From positions 1 to 23,206 of IMG/VR virus record IMGVR_UViG_3300020172_001089: DNA of 23,206 nucleotides. One strand, written 5' to 3'. Position 1 is the stretch's first letter. Each line of letters begins with the position of its first letter. Both the position numbers and the translations under genes were made by a program. The notes beneath the pieces were generated by a model. It was not told the origin of the DNA, searched no databases, and was given only the letters and a program-made list of their open reading frames with translations. The stretch comes from a virus. Positions 1-8,464 of the stretch are shown in pieces.

Positions 1-769
<769 letters not shown>

Positions 770-778
770 GGATGTTCC

Positions 779-2578
779 TTACGCCATTTTGGAGAGTGCC
801 AACTCGGCCAGACCTGCTGGGCGCTGCTTGGCTTTAACTTTGCCGCCCTTTTTCATTCTGCTCAAGCCGTAGCCTGCCATGCCCAGACCTGCCAGTTGTG
901 ACACGGTGCTAGGGGCTGCTTGGTACTGCTGGGTCGTGGCTGTCTGGAGGGGCAAGCCGCGAAGCAAACCACTCATAAAGGCCAACTGCTGCTGCGGATA
1001 CTGCTGCGCAGTGCCGTAGTTCTGAATCTGCTGGTCGATGTATCGCTGCGCCTGAGCCTGCTGTTGAGCGCCCAATTGGTTCTGCAAACCAATGTTGCCT
1101 GTCTGCTGCGCGTAACGGTTCTGGCCCAAGGTGCCAAGCTGCCCTGCGGCCTGCATCCCAGACTGCAATCCTTGCAACCCCAGGTTTGCGCCAAACTGAC
1201 GGGACTGCTCCCCGGCCTGTTGACCTGCCAGACCGTACTGTGCACGTTGCTGTGCGGCGGTCATGCCCTGGCCCGCGCCAAACTGACGAGATTGTTCCCC
1301 GGCTTGTTGCCCCGCCAGCCCGTACTGAGCACGCTGCTGCGCAGCAGTCATACCTTGACCTGCGCCAAACTGACGAGACTGCTCACGCATTTGCTGCGCA
1401 TTCATGCCTTGCTGTTGGTTGGCCAGTTGTGCCTGGAGGTTCTGCCCAGAACCAAGCCCTTGGGTTTGCAGACGCGAAGCTAGGTTCTGCTGGCCCACAT
1501 TGAAACCCATGCCTTGGTTGGCCAATTGCGCTTGCAGGTTTTGGCCAGCGCCAAGTCCTTGCGTTTGTAACTGGGAAGCCAGGTTTTGCTGGCCCACGGT
1601 AAGCCCTGCACCTTGGTTGGCTTGTTGTGCTTGGAGGGCGGCTTGTTGTTGCTGATTGAACTGTTGCTGGGCATTTTGAAACGCCGCGCTGCGCCCAGTG
1701 GCCAGGATGTCGCCCTTTTGCAAAGCCAAGTTACGCGCTGCTTCTGCGTCCAAAAGCGCTGCACGAGAACCGCCAAACGCACCAGATTTAACCGCTTGCC
1801 CCGCACGTTGCGTTGCGGCAATGTCCGCTTGTCTTTGGGCTTCCCGCTGCTGCACACCCACCACGTCTTGCATAAACGGGTCCATGTACTTGTTGACGTT
1901 CTGCCCCGTATAGTCTTGCGTGCTAACCCGCTCGGCTGGCCCCATCTGGTACTGCTGCAAGTTGGGGGCATTTACGTCTGCCGGGCCTTGCATTTGCAAG
2001 TCTTGCAACTGCGGAGCGTTGACTTGCTGCGCGTTGAATTGCCCGGTGCGGTAGTCTTGGGGGGCTTGGAACTGGTTGCCAAAGTTCTGTGCCCGATACT
2101 CTTGGGGCGCTTGGAACTGGTTGCCAAAGTTCTGGGCTTGGTAGTCCATGTTCATGGCCCGCTGCCCCGCAGCGCCTGCCAGATTAGATGCCATATCCAG
2201 TTCAGGAGAAGTGCCAAGCTGACCTGCCGCGCCCATGGCTTGGTTCTGCAAGGGGCTAAAAGGCGCAATATAGTCTGCCGCGTTTTGGCTGTACGGCGTA
2301 TACCCACGCATGCTGGTGGGCACCATGTTGCCGCTGGCGTCTCTGTCGTAGTTGTAGATTTGTTGCTGAGCGGTGCCCAGCATGGTCTCTACATACGGGC
2401 GTGCGTACTCAGGGACGTTGGTGTTTTGAACCGTGGTCTGCTGGGGTTGTGCCTGTCCGCCCCCTCCTGAACCGCCACCGCCCTGGGGTGCAATCTTGTG
2501 ATTGCCAACGTGTTTGAAAGCTTCCGCGGGCAAGTCAGGGATGCCCAGGAGCGCCATGCTTCGGTCGTTAAATCTCAT
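779..2578 (-). CDS. Gln-rich repeat protein with GAFGGSR core, probable internal virion protein
   Basis: This is a 599-residue, strongly Gln/Ala/Gly-rich protein. It starts at the ATG at 2578, which overlaps the previous stop as ATGA, with GAGGT upstream. Residues 231-305 hold YMDPF, a QREAQRQADIA helix and GAFGGSR. From memory, this core recurs in long proteins of marine and freshwater podoviruses encoded near tail or ejection genes. Three sets of tandem repeats are visible: 15 residues twice (148-177), 33 residues twice (329-394) and 29 residues twice plus a partial third copy (399-463). The C-terminus is basic (RMKKGGKVKAKQR, 575-586). A Gly linker occupies 33-41. I infer an extended helical or disordered protein carried in the virion. 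No enzymatic motif is visible. It sits between a GNAT-like gene and the partial long gene. Confidence 0.85.
   Translation of the reverse strand: MRFNDRSMALLGIPDLPAEAFKHVGNHKIAPQGGGGSGGGGQAQPQQTTVQNTNVPEYARPYVETMLGTAQQQIYNYDRDASGNMVPTSMRGYTPYSQNAADYIAPFSPLQNQAMGAAGQLGTSPELDMASNLAGAAGQRAMNMDYQAQNFGNQFQAPQEYRAQNFGNQFQAPQDYRTGQFNAQQVNAPQLQDLQMQGPADVNAPNLQQYQMGPAERVSTQDYTGQNVNKYMDPFMQDVVGVQQREAQRQADIAATQRAGQAVKSGAFGGSRAALLDAEAARNLALQKGDILATGRSAAFQNAQQQFNQQQQAALQAQQANQGAGLTVGQQNLASQLQTQGLGAGQNLQAQLANQGMGFNVGQQNLASRLQTQGLGSGQNLQAQLANQQQGMNAQQMREQSRQFGAGQGMTAAQQRAQYGLAGQQAGEQSRQFGAGQGMTAAQQRAQYGLAGQQAGEQSRQFGANLGLQGLQSGMQAAGQLGTLGQNRYAQQTGNIGLQNQLGAQQQAQAQRYIDQQIQNYGTAQQYPQQQLAFMSGLLRGLPLQTATTQQYQAAPSTVSQLAGLGMAGYGLSRMKKGGKVKAKQRPAGLAELALSKMA
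1190..1384 (-). repeat. 29-codon tandem repeat inside the Gln-rich gene
   Basis: Two consecutive copies of a 29-residue unit (EQSRQFGAGQGMTAAQQRA and following) are encoded here, and a third copy is cut off after seven residues and diverges. The copies are close at the nucleotide level, which suggests recent duplication or homogenisation. Confidence 0.85.
1397..1594 (-). repeat. 33-codon tandem duplication inside the Gln-rich gene
   Basis: Two adjacent 33-residue units beginning GQQNLAS(Q/R)LQTQGLG are encoded (residues 329-361 and 362-394). They are unrelated in sequence to the 29-codon repeat that follows, though both are Gln-rich. Confidence 0.85.
2048..2137 (-). repeat. 15-codon tandem duplication inside the Gln-rich gene
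   Basis: The unit AQNFGNQFQAPQ(E/D)YR occurs twice in a row (residues 148-162 and 163-177). A more distant relative with RTGQFNAQQ follows. Confidence 0.85.
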
Positions 2579-2988
2579 ATTTTTACCTCTACTACTACGT
2601 AGCGTTCAGCAAACCCGTACCTCTTCCACAGCCGCGCAATGGACTCCCGCGCTGCACCTTGAATCTTCGTTGCGCCCATGCTGCGCAGAAGCGTTTTCAA
2701 CTGCTCAAACGTGTCGTCGTTTGAGATCAACTTGCCGCCAATCGCTGTGACAAACGCCACCCGGTCGTTGGGGTAGTTCAAGAAAGACACTGTAGCTGCG
2801 CCGTGCACTTTGGTCTCTTCGTCAGCGGCCACTAACAACACCCACTGCCCCTGCGTTGCGTACATCTTGATCTGGTCAAGCGTGTAGTCATCCCCGCCGT
2901 ACTTGTTTGCTGAAGCAATGAACTCCTCCACCAGCGGCCAAGTCTGGGCAACAAACTGCTGCGGTACGTGCTGGACAGTGAGCGTCAT
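2575..2988 (-). CDS. GNAT-fold-like small protein (possible T7 gp13-like virion protein)
   Basis: This 137-residue protein overlaps both neighbours by four bases (ATGA at both ends), so it is translationally coupled. No clear Shine-Dalgarno precedes its ATG. The layout resembles a GNAT acetyltransferase: an N-terminal helix (17-27), a central strand pair (HGAATVSFLNYPNDRVAFVT, about 62-81), a helix (92-104) and a C-terminal ESIARLWKRYGF (about 116-127), like the ARLYERLGF ending of the family. The acetyl-CoA-binding Q/RxxGxG/A loop is not recognisable, so I infer a structural or degenerate member. T7 gp13 occupies a comparable place, just before the internal core genes. A working acetyltransferase is possible but unsupported. 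Confidence 0.75.
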   Translation of the reverse strand: MTLTVQHVPQQFVAQTWPLVEEFIASANKYGGDDYTLDQIKMYATQGQWVLLVAADEETKVHGAATVSFLNYPNDRVAFVTAIGGKLISNDDTFEQLKTLLRSMGATKIQGAARESIARLWKRYGFAERYVVVEVKI

Positions 2989-4106
2989 GCGGGCATGTAT
3001 TTGTCAGGGTTGATCTGTTTGGCCTGGGACTTTTTGCCCGTTCTGGCAGCGCGAACCCTGTCCATCATCTTGTACAACTGTTTGGCCCCAGCGTCAGATG
3101 AGCCGTTGCCCAGGTGGGAGACCACATCGGCAGAAACCACAAACTCGTCGTTGGCCAACCGGGCAGGTTGCTTGCCTGCAATGGTGGCAGGAATACTGTC
3201 ACTCATGCCGTCTCCGGGGCCTTTGAGCATGCGCCCGCCACGAGCATAGTCAGCATAGCCGCCCAGATCGGACAAACCGCCACCAGCCATGCGCCGGGGT
3301 TGGGGAACCAACGGAGAGTACCTGGATGGGTCGTACTTAAACTTGCTCAACGGCCCTTCGTACTTTTCCTTTTCAGGGGTGCCGTACTTGTTTCCGTCCA
3401 AATAATTTATTCCTTTGACTGCGCCCATAGCGCCCAGGCCGTATTTGGCCATGGTGGGGAGCTTGTCCCAAGCCTGGGTCATTTGGTCAATAAGCCCTTT
3501 TTCATCGCTTCGACCGCTCATGGTTGGGTCACCAACACGCATAGCTTTGGACATGGCATCATTAAAATTAACGCCCCCCGGTGTGGGGTATGGGCTGGCA
3601 GGCCCCATTGTCAAATCAGGGGAAGCCTCTGCCAACTTAGAAATTGCTGCATTGGGATCAACCGTTTGCGCCGCAGACTGTAGCGCTTGCTGCGCAGCGC
3701 CGCCCGCAAAGTCAACTCCTGGGTTGCCCATCATTTGTGCAATATTGTTTCCTTGCCCCAAGCCGGGTTGGTACAAGTTAGCGCCTGTTTCCAATGCGGA
3801 AGGCACTACCCCTGGCTGCATAGCCGCCTGTGTAGCAGAGGCAATAGCGGGATTGAGCGCGGCTGTGCCAAACTCGCCTTCCAGCAACGGCGTTAAGTTA
3901 GCCAGCCCGCCAGACCCGCCAGCAAGCCCCGCCCCTTCTAGCGCACCGATACCGCCAGCAGCACTGCTCAAACCCGCAAGTTCTCCTGCGCCTGCAAGAG
4001 CACCAATGCCGCCAGCAAGTTCAGCTCCGCCCACCGCTGCCCCGGCAATTTCACTTGCCATTACTGCTTCAAGAAGCGCTGCTTCGCCTACTCCGCCTCC
4101 AGCCAT
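2985..4106 (-). CDS. Ala/Gly-rich virion protein with C-terminal GPGDGMSDSIPA domain
   Basis: The protein has 373 residues. It starts at the ATG at 4106, with AGGAG seven bases upstream. Residues 1-70 are almost entirely Ala, Gly, Leu and Ile, with two related copies of GGIGALxGAG (32-41 and 51-60). This could form membrane-active or tightly packed helices. Residues 273-292 contain MAGGGLSDLGGYADYARGG, and residues 297-353 contain GPGDGMSDSIPATIAGKQPA followed by an EFVVSADVVSHLGNGSSDAG segment and a basic helix. From memory, this C-terminal block is very common in uncultured aquatic phage proteins and has no assigned function. The place between the tail hub and GNAT-like genes resembles that of T7 gp14, so an ejected membrane-spanning protein is a reasonable inference. 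Confidence 0.85.
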   Translation of the reverse strand: MAGGGVGEAALLEAVMASEIAGAAVGGAELAGGIGALAGAGELAGLSSAAGGIGALEGAGLAGGSGGLANLTPLLEGEFGTAALNPAIASATQAAMQPGVVPSALETGANLYQPGLGQGNNIAQMMGNPGVDFAGGAAQQALQSAAQTVDPNAAISKLAEASPDLTMGPASPYPTPGGVNFNDAMSKAMRVGDPTMSGRSDEKGLIDQMTQAWDKLPTMAKYGLGAMGAVKGINYLDGNKYGTPEKEKYEGPLSKFKYDPSRYSPLVPQPRRMAGGGLSDLGGYADYARGGRMLKGPGDGMSDSIPATIAGKQPARLANDEFVVSADVVSHLGNGSSDAGAKQLYKMMDRVRAARTGKKSQAKQINPDKYMPA

Positions 4107-4142
4107 AGCGTACTCCTGGTTAATTGTTCAAATGGTATCATG

Positions 4143-4469
4143 TCAAGCCTTTATCCGCAAAGGGTAACTGCTTGCTGCGCCGCCTGAAGTGTCGTAGTAG
4201 ATGTCGCCTGAACGCAGGTTGGCAAAGTCGGCTTGAGTTGGCAAGCTGATGACAAACTGTCCAGCCGTAGTGGGGCTTGGTTGGGCAAGCGTTAAGCCTG
4301 ACACCACGTCCGCAGTTCCCATACCAGAAGAAGCAAATATTGCAGGAACAGGGCTGTTTATTTGGTTGAAATACAGCCGCAGTATGTTCATGAACTGCTC
4401 TTGGTATGTCTCGTCATACGCTTTTGGGGCAGTCGGCAAACGAGGCGGGGAAACAGTTTTATATCCCAT
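4143..4469 (-). CDS. Small conserved virion-operon protein of unknown function
   Basis: The product has 108 residues. I chose the ATG at 4469 (MGYKTVSPPRLP) because GGAG lies six bases upstream and the previous gene stops just before it. A longer frame from 4499 would overlap the end of that gene. It contains a helix with DETYQEQFMNILRLYFNQIN (about 18-37) and a C-terminal part with FANLRSGDIYYDTSGGAASS and YPLRIKA. From memory, the helix plus the LRxGDIYYDTS ending is common in aquatic phages beside the tail-hub gene. No function is known to me. A 36-base gap follows, holding only the next ribosome binding site. Confidence 0.85.
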   Translation of the reverse strand: MGYKTVSPPRLPTAPKAYDETYQEQFMNILRLYFNQINSPVPAIFASSGMGTADVVSGLTLAQPSPTTAGQFVISLPTQADFANLRSGDIYYDTSGGAASSYPLRIKA

Positions 4470-4470
4470 G

Positions 4471-7020
4471 TTATCTCCTGCCGTCAGGGCGAATGTCAAT
4501 ACGAGGAGCGCCCAGTTGCCACTGCACCCCCAACCCGTCTAACGCGTTGCCTGTGGTTCCAGAGCTGACCCTAAACGCCATTTGACGCCCGCGAATCCGC
4601 ACGTAGACCTGCTGGGTGAACTGCTGCACGTTGTACGTAATCTGGTTCTGGTAGTTCTGGGTGCTAGTTACCCCTGGATTGTTTGAAGGCCCGTAAGCCG
4701 CGCCGGGGAAAGTCCGTGGCAACGCTGTGAAATATGCGGTTGGCTGGTTTACGTTGGAGCCATCAAACGTCAAGTCGGGGATCAGTCGCCACACAAACCC
4801 GAAGTTGTTGCCCTCTCCAATATCAAAGTCCGATGACTGCACATTGGCCACAATAGGAACCGCCGGGTTGACCGTGCCGTCATCTACGCCAGATTCATGG
4901 TAAACAAGCAGTGCATTCGTACTCCCACCAGCAGCGCCGTAAGTGGTTGCCATTGGCAACGCCCGAAGCGAACTATCCAACCATGCTGTACGGCCTTGAT
5001 ACGCTCCCGCGTAGTTTGTCCAATCTCCGTAGTACCAAACTTGATCCAAGTAGTTGTATATGACGTAGCGGTCAATCACGTTGGAATTGGCCGAGCAATA
5101 CTGCCACCAGATTTCGCTGTACCCTTCGTTTGTGCCTGCTACAAACTGAAAAGACTGCGATCGGTTGATGTCGGTAAAAACATATTCCCGCAGCGTAGAC
5201 GGCAGTGTTTCCACCCGGCCTGAGTACATATAGAACTTATCCAGCCCCATCCAATATGTGATGTTGTTGGCAGTGGCCACAGCGTTGGGGCCAGCAATGG
5301 AGATGTTGTCGCCCAGAAGTTGGAAGTTCCACACGTATGGCGGGCCAATGAACTGCATGGAGTAAACGGCAGAATCAGTAAAGACCAAAATTTCTTGCCG
5401 GGTTTGCTGAGCCGTGATGATGGACGATCCGTGGCTGAGCCTATACCCCCCTGCTAGGTTGATAAGGTCGGGCGTCCACGTTAGCAAGTCTTCTTTGTCC
5501 GACCAACGAATTTGCATGGGGTCCAGGGCAGTAGTAGCTTCCACGCCTGTGGGGTCGTTTGTTCCAAACGCAATTAAAAGGCGGCTGGCATCAGACACCA
5601 AGACAAAGTTGCACAGCGTTGGGCAGCTAGCGTCTGCGTCCCAATACGCATTGCTGTTTTGGGTGTTGTTGTTCCCTGCATTGATTGCTTGTGCGCGATT
5701 GAAAATAGTGGGGTTCGTGTCCACCACCCAGTAGTAAATCGCCCCGCCACGAGGATTAAACACCAAGTTCTGGCCGTAGTTGGACTCGCTCCAGGTGCGC
5801 AACTGCACTCCAATACCAAGCCCGGCAGGAGCCGCAGAACCCCAACCTGTGGCCGCACTTGTACCAGAAGAAGCGTATTGAACAACAGACGCCCCACTTG
5901 CATGGGCGGTCACATACCCTGCATACCCCCGCACACAGCCCGTGAACGAAGTACCCGTTTTTCCTGAGTACGAAATGACTTCGCCACCAACGGCAAACGT
6001 GCCGGTTGCAGCAAACGTAGACGCATCTGTCACATTGATGGTCACTGTGGAGTACTGAATCACCCCAGTAGCGGAAACGTGCGCGGCTGCGGTAGACCCA
6101 CTGGCACCGCGAGTACAGCCAGTCAAAGTTGTGGCGGTTACCCCCGAGTACGAAATAATCTCGCTGTCAATCAAGACACTGCCAGAAGCCGCAAGAGTCG
6201 CCGTACTTGCCACACTGATTGTTGTGACTGCGTTATCTATGGCGGCGGATAAAACGGTGTTACTTACGGTGGCCAAAGCGCCGTTCAACGCGGTTGTGAA
6301 CAACGGTCCCGTAGAGCCGCCCCAACCTCCAGCGCCCCAGCCCGTACCAATGGTGAACACATCGCCACCAGTGGTAATTTGAAATGCAAAAACAGCCGCA
6401 CCTGTTGTGCCCGCAGTCACCGTAACGGTAGAAGCAACATAGACCTGTATGGTGAACTGCGAACTGTTCACGTATGTCATCTGAAACTCGGCATTGAGGT
6501 TTGCCGCAGGGATGCCGTTGACGGCGCTGGCCACCCCGGAGATGGTCACAAAATCGTTTGTCTGCCCGTTGTAGCCTGACACGTTACAAGTTACTGTGAC
6601 ATAGCGGTTGGCACCAGAGGCCGAAGCAGTCGTGGTAAACGCGTTGGAGGCCACGGTGACTGCCGCAGGAGGGATTCCCGTTATAGGCGTCACATCGTAA
6701 AAATTACCGCCATTGCCGTTTTGGATGTAGTACTTGAGGTTGGTGCCCAGCGCAAGCAAGTTGTACCCAGACAGTGTGATCCAGTTCCACATGGCGCGGC
6801 ACACGCCCCACAAAGTTCCCGTTGTGGGGTACGCAATGCTGGTAGAAACCGTCCCAACCACAGGAGACAAAGCTCCTGTGTCTTTTACCCAGCCACCAAT
6901 TTTTTCTGGTAGACCAGAACGAAAACGCACCTTGTTGGTTTGGTACCAACCGCCTTCGTTGCCGTAGTTGGTGCTTTCTCGGTTTGTACCGGGTCTGAAT
7001 GCAAGTTTCTGTAAGGGCAT
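4471..7020 (-). CDS. Tail hub / packaged-DNA stabilisation-like protein with inserted beta modules
   Basis: This is an 849-residue protein starting at the ATG at 7020, with AGGA seven bases upstream. The N-terminus has GTNRESTNYGNEGGW, VRFRSGLPEKIGGW and CRAMWNW. The middle has RTWSESNYGQNLVFNPRGG and IYYWV, and the later part has QEILVFTDSAVYSMQF, YWMGLDKFYMYSGRVE and YVIYNYLDQVWYYGDW, a beta-propeller-like run. It ends in QWQLGAPRIDIRPDGRR. This pattern resembles the P22 gp10 / T7 gp12 class of tail hub proteins, which plug the portal channel and link it to the needle or nozzle. Residues 118-216 look like an Ig-like insert. Residues 259-382 are two copies of a module that also occurs in the gp11-like adaptor gene. 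The inserts split an otherwise continuous Trp/Gly-rich region (GWGAGGWGG ... TGWGSAA). Confidence 0.85.
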   Translation of the reverse strand: MPLQKLAFRPGTNRESTNYGNEGGWYQTNKVRFRSGLPEKIGGWVKDTGALSPVVGTVSTSIAYPTTGTLWGVCRAMWNWITLSGYNLLALGTNLKYYIQNGNGGNFYDVTPITGIPPAAVTVASNAFTTTASASGANRYVTVTCNVSGYNGQTNDFVTISGVASAVNGIPAANLNAEFQMTYVNSSQFTIQVYVASTVTVTAGTTGAAVFAFQITTGGDVFTIGTGWGAGGWGGSTGPLFTTALNGALATVSNTVLSAAIDNAVTTISVASTATLAASGSVLIDSEIISYSGVTATTLTGCTRGASGSTAAAHVSATGVIQYSTVTINVTDASTFAATGTFAVGGEVISYSGKTGTSFTGCVRGYAGYVTAHASGASVVQYASSGTSAATGWGSAAPAGLGIGVQLRTWSESNYGQNLVFNPRGGAIYYWVVDTNPTIFNRAQAINAGNNNTQNSNAYWDADASCPTLCNFVLVSDASRLLIAFGTNDPTGVEATTALDPMQIRWSDKEDLLTWTPDLINLAGGYRLSHGSSIITAQQTRQEILVFTDSAVYSMQFIGPPYVWNFQLLGDNISIAGPNAVATANNITYWMGLDKFYMYSGRVETLPSTLREYVFTDINRSQSFQFVAGTNEGYSEIWWQYCSANSNVIDRYVIYNYLDQVWYYGDWTNYAGAYQGRTAWLDSSLRALPMATTYGAAGGSTNALLVYHESGVDDGTVNPAVPIVANVQSSDFDIGEGNNFGFVWRLIPDLTFDGSNVNQPTAYFTALPRTFPGAAYGPSNNPGVTSTQNYQNQITYNVQQFTQQVYVRIRGRQMAFRVSSGTTGNALDGLGVQWQLGAPRIDIRPDGRR
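5875..6246 (-). repeat. Two tandem copies of a beta insertion module in the tail hub gene
   Basis: Residues 259-323 and 324-382 of the hub protein align with each other: VTTISVASTATLAASGSVLI / VTINVTDASTFAATGTFAV, then E(I/V)ISYSGxT, then TGC(T/V)RG. A third relative lies in the adaptor-like gene at 19725-19955. Confidence 0.8.
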
Positions 7021-7028
7021 TTCGATTC

Positions 7029-7505
7029 CTATGACAAGAACATGGCGCGTTCGTCAATCCGACGGTTTTGCAGCCCTTTGAGTATTTTCCCACCAGCCAT
7101 GCAGTACTTCAAGAGTTCTTCCGCAGCACCCGCTTTATCGCCCCGAAGCAGCTTTTGACGAAGCGTTGAACGCTGGAGGGTCCCCAGGCCCACGTTAAAA
7201 CTAAAGCTAACAAGGCTATCATACATGCCTTGTGTAAGAGGGACAGGACAGAAAGAATGCACCCCGCGCTCGAAGCGTTGCAGATCGGCTCTAAGAATTC
7301 CATCTACTTCGTCCTTGGTGAATTGTCTGTTGTCTTCCGGGCGCAGGGCAAACCCATCCCGGTCTTCAATCTTTAACTTCCCCTGCTCTGGGTACATGAC
7401 ATGGCCCACACCAATCGTCCAAAGCTTTGCCGGGCATCGGTAGGGTTTATACCGAATGCCCTCGTGGTGACAGATGACCTTGATGGCCTCTGGGCTGAGA
7501 TTCAT
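7029..7505 (-). CDS. Endolysin, GH24 lysozyme (N-acetylmuramidase)
   Basis: This 158-residue enzyme would cut the beta-1,4 link between MurNAc and GlcNAc in peptidoglycan at the end of infection. I chose the ATG at 7505 because it overlaps the holin stop as ATGA. The frame extends 16 codons further upstream but only inside the holin gene. The GH24 E-8-D/C-5-T signature is present as E15, C24 and T30 (HHEGIRYKPYRCPAKLWTIG), then the VGH strand. The usual Asp is Cys, a known active variant of the family. Later motifs include LTQGMYDSLVSFSFNVG, typical of the C-terminal lobe, and a C-terminal LQNRRIDERAMF close to the family's GLxxRRxxExxLF. There is no signal peptide or N-terminal hydrophobic anchor, so export should depend on a canonical holin. 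Confidence 0.95.
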   Translation of the reverse strand: MNLSPEAIKVICHHEGIRYKPYRCPAKLWTIGVGHVMYPEQGKLKIEDRDGFALRPEDNRQFTKDEVDGILRADLQRFERGVHSFCPVPLTQGMYDSLVSFSFNVGLGTLQRSTLRQKLLRGDKAGAAEELLKYCMAGGKILKGLQNRRIDERAMFLS

Positions 7506-8005
7506 TTTTTGAACGCCTGACCACCGAACCAAAAGCTCACGATACAGGCCCAAATGATCTGGGTTTCATCATCCCACAGGTTGTCCAGCGCCACGGTAAA
7601 TTCCACGTTTGTATGCCATGCGTAGTAAAAACCAAAAATCTCGACAAACATAAACATGGCAAACATGCCGTAAGTGATGACGCTACGGGTGGCGGCTCTC
7701 ATGTTGATGACCCAGGTGCTGGCCCCTTGACCCAAGGCTACATCATGTGCATACAGGGCTTGGCGCTCCTGCATGGCCGTCTGGGCGTTGGTGACCTCTG
7801 CGTTGATCTGTATCTGCTCAGTCTGGATGTGTTCAATCCGTTCCTGCGCTTCCAAACCAGCTTTCTTCAGGGTCAGTTCCCGCTCGGTCTGCATGGCGGC
7901 AAGGGCAAGCTCATGCTTCTTGTCGGCCCGGTCTTGAAAGAACTCAAGGATTTTTGGGAGTCCGCCCATCAGGAAACTGATGAGGGAGGAGAACAGTGTC
8001 AGCAT
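7502..8005 (-). CDS. Holin, 3-TM type (GTA-holin-like)
   Basis: The product has 167 residues and starts at the ATG at 8005, with AAAGG about seven bases upstream. Residues 1-22 are hydrophobic (LFSSLISFLMGGLPKILEFF). Residues 25-90 form a charged Gln/Glu/Lys-rich helix likely to be a coiled coil. Two clear membrane helices follow at about 107-130 (SVITYGMFAMFMFVEIFGF) and 147-163. The tail FWFGGQAFKK matches, from memory, the ending of the 3-TM holin family found in gene transfer agents and many phages (FWFGGRAF). It overlaps the endolysin gene by four bases, which supports a holin role: forming the inner-membrane hole that releases the endolysin. Confidence 0.87.
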   Translation of the reverse strand: MLTLFSSLISFLMGGLPKILEFFQDRADKKHELALAAMQTERELTLKKAGLEAQERIEHIQTEQIQINAEVTNAQTAMQERQALYAHDVALGQGASTWVINMRAATRSVITYGMFAMFMFVEIFGFYYAWHTNVEFTVALDNLWDDETQIIWACIVSFWFGGQAFKK

Positions 8006-8008
8006 TGT

Positions 8009-8464
8009 TTAACCTTTCAGTTCAAAACTTAAGTTGGGGTGGCGTGGGTACTGCACAACGCGCTCCCCCTCGGGGCATTTGTATTTGATCGTTGCCAGCA
8101 AGGTTGCTTTTCCGTCAGCAATTTTCTCTTTTCTCACCATCGTGAGTTGGTAGGTAAACGTGTCGATCTCGGGGCCTGCCGGGCCGCTGAACCTGCTTGC
8201 AGTGGTGGTCGCCTCATGCACCATGCCTGCTGCGTCCCGAATGCTTGGGGTGAAGCTCTCAACAGAGCAGTCGTCGCGCTTCTTGATCCGCGCAACGGTG
8301 ACGTTGATTGGCTGCCCAGCCTCTGCCACGATCTTGAAATGCTCTGGTGACCACTCCAAAATAGATCTATCAAACCAGCCAAACTTGTCGGCCAGCGTGT
8401 AACTACCACCCAATGCGGCAACGCTTGCGGCAACTGCCCCAATGGCTTTGGTGAAGTCAATCAT
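8009..8464 (-). CDS. Signal-anchored beta-rich protein in the lysis island, function unknown
   Basis: The product has 151 residues. I chose the ATG at 8464 (MIDFTKAIG), which overlaps the previous gene by eight bases. A TTG seven codons further upstream is possible but has no better ribosome binding site. A hydrophobic helix at about 6-24 (KAIGAVAASVAALGGSYTLA) suggests a signal anchor placing the rest in the periplasm. The remainder is beta-rich with two Cys residues (in DDCSVESF and KYKCPEGE) that could form a disulfide. From memory, similar sequences with ILEWxPEHF and YxCPEGE occur beside phage holins without an assigned function. A lysis-accessory role is inferred from the neighbours only. 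Confidence 0.8.
   Translation of the reverse strand: MIDFTKAIGAVAASVAALGGSYTLADKFGWFDRSILEWSPEHFKIVAEAGQPINVTVARIKKRDDCSVESFTPSIRDAAGMVHEATTTASRFSGPAGPEIDTFTYQLTMVRKEKIADGKATLLATIKYKCPEGERVVQYPRHPNLSFELKG

Noticed and set aside
1190-1594. Tandem repeats considered as a CRISPR-like array
   Set aside because: The units are in frame, contiguous and lack variable spacers. They encode protein repeats.
1586-2470. Long plus-strand open frame (294 codons) opposite the Gln-rich gene
   Set aside because: It is a mirror of biased codon use in a Gln/Ala-rich minus-strand gene. It has no ribosome binding site and no recognisable domain, and its repeats follow those of the real gene.
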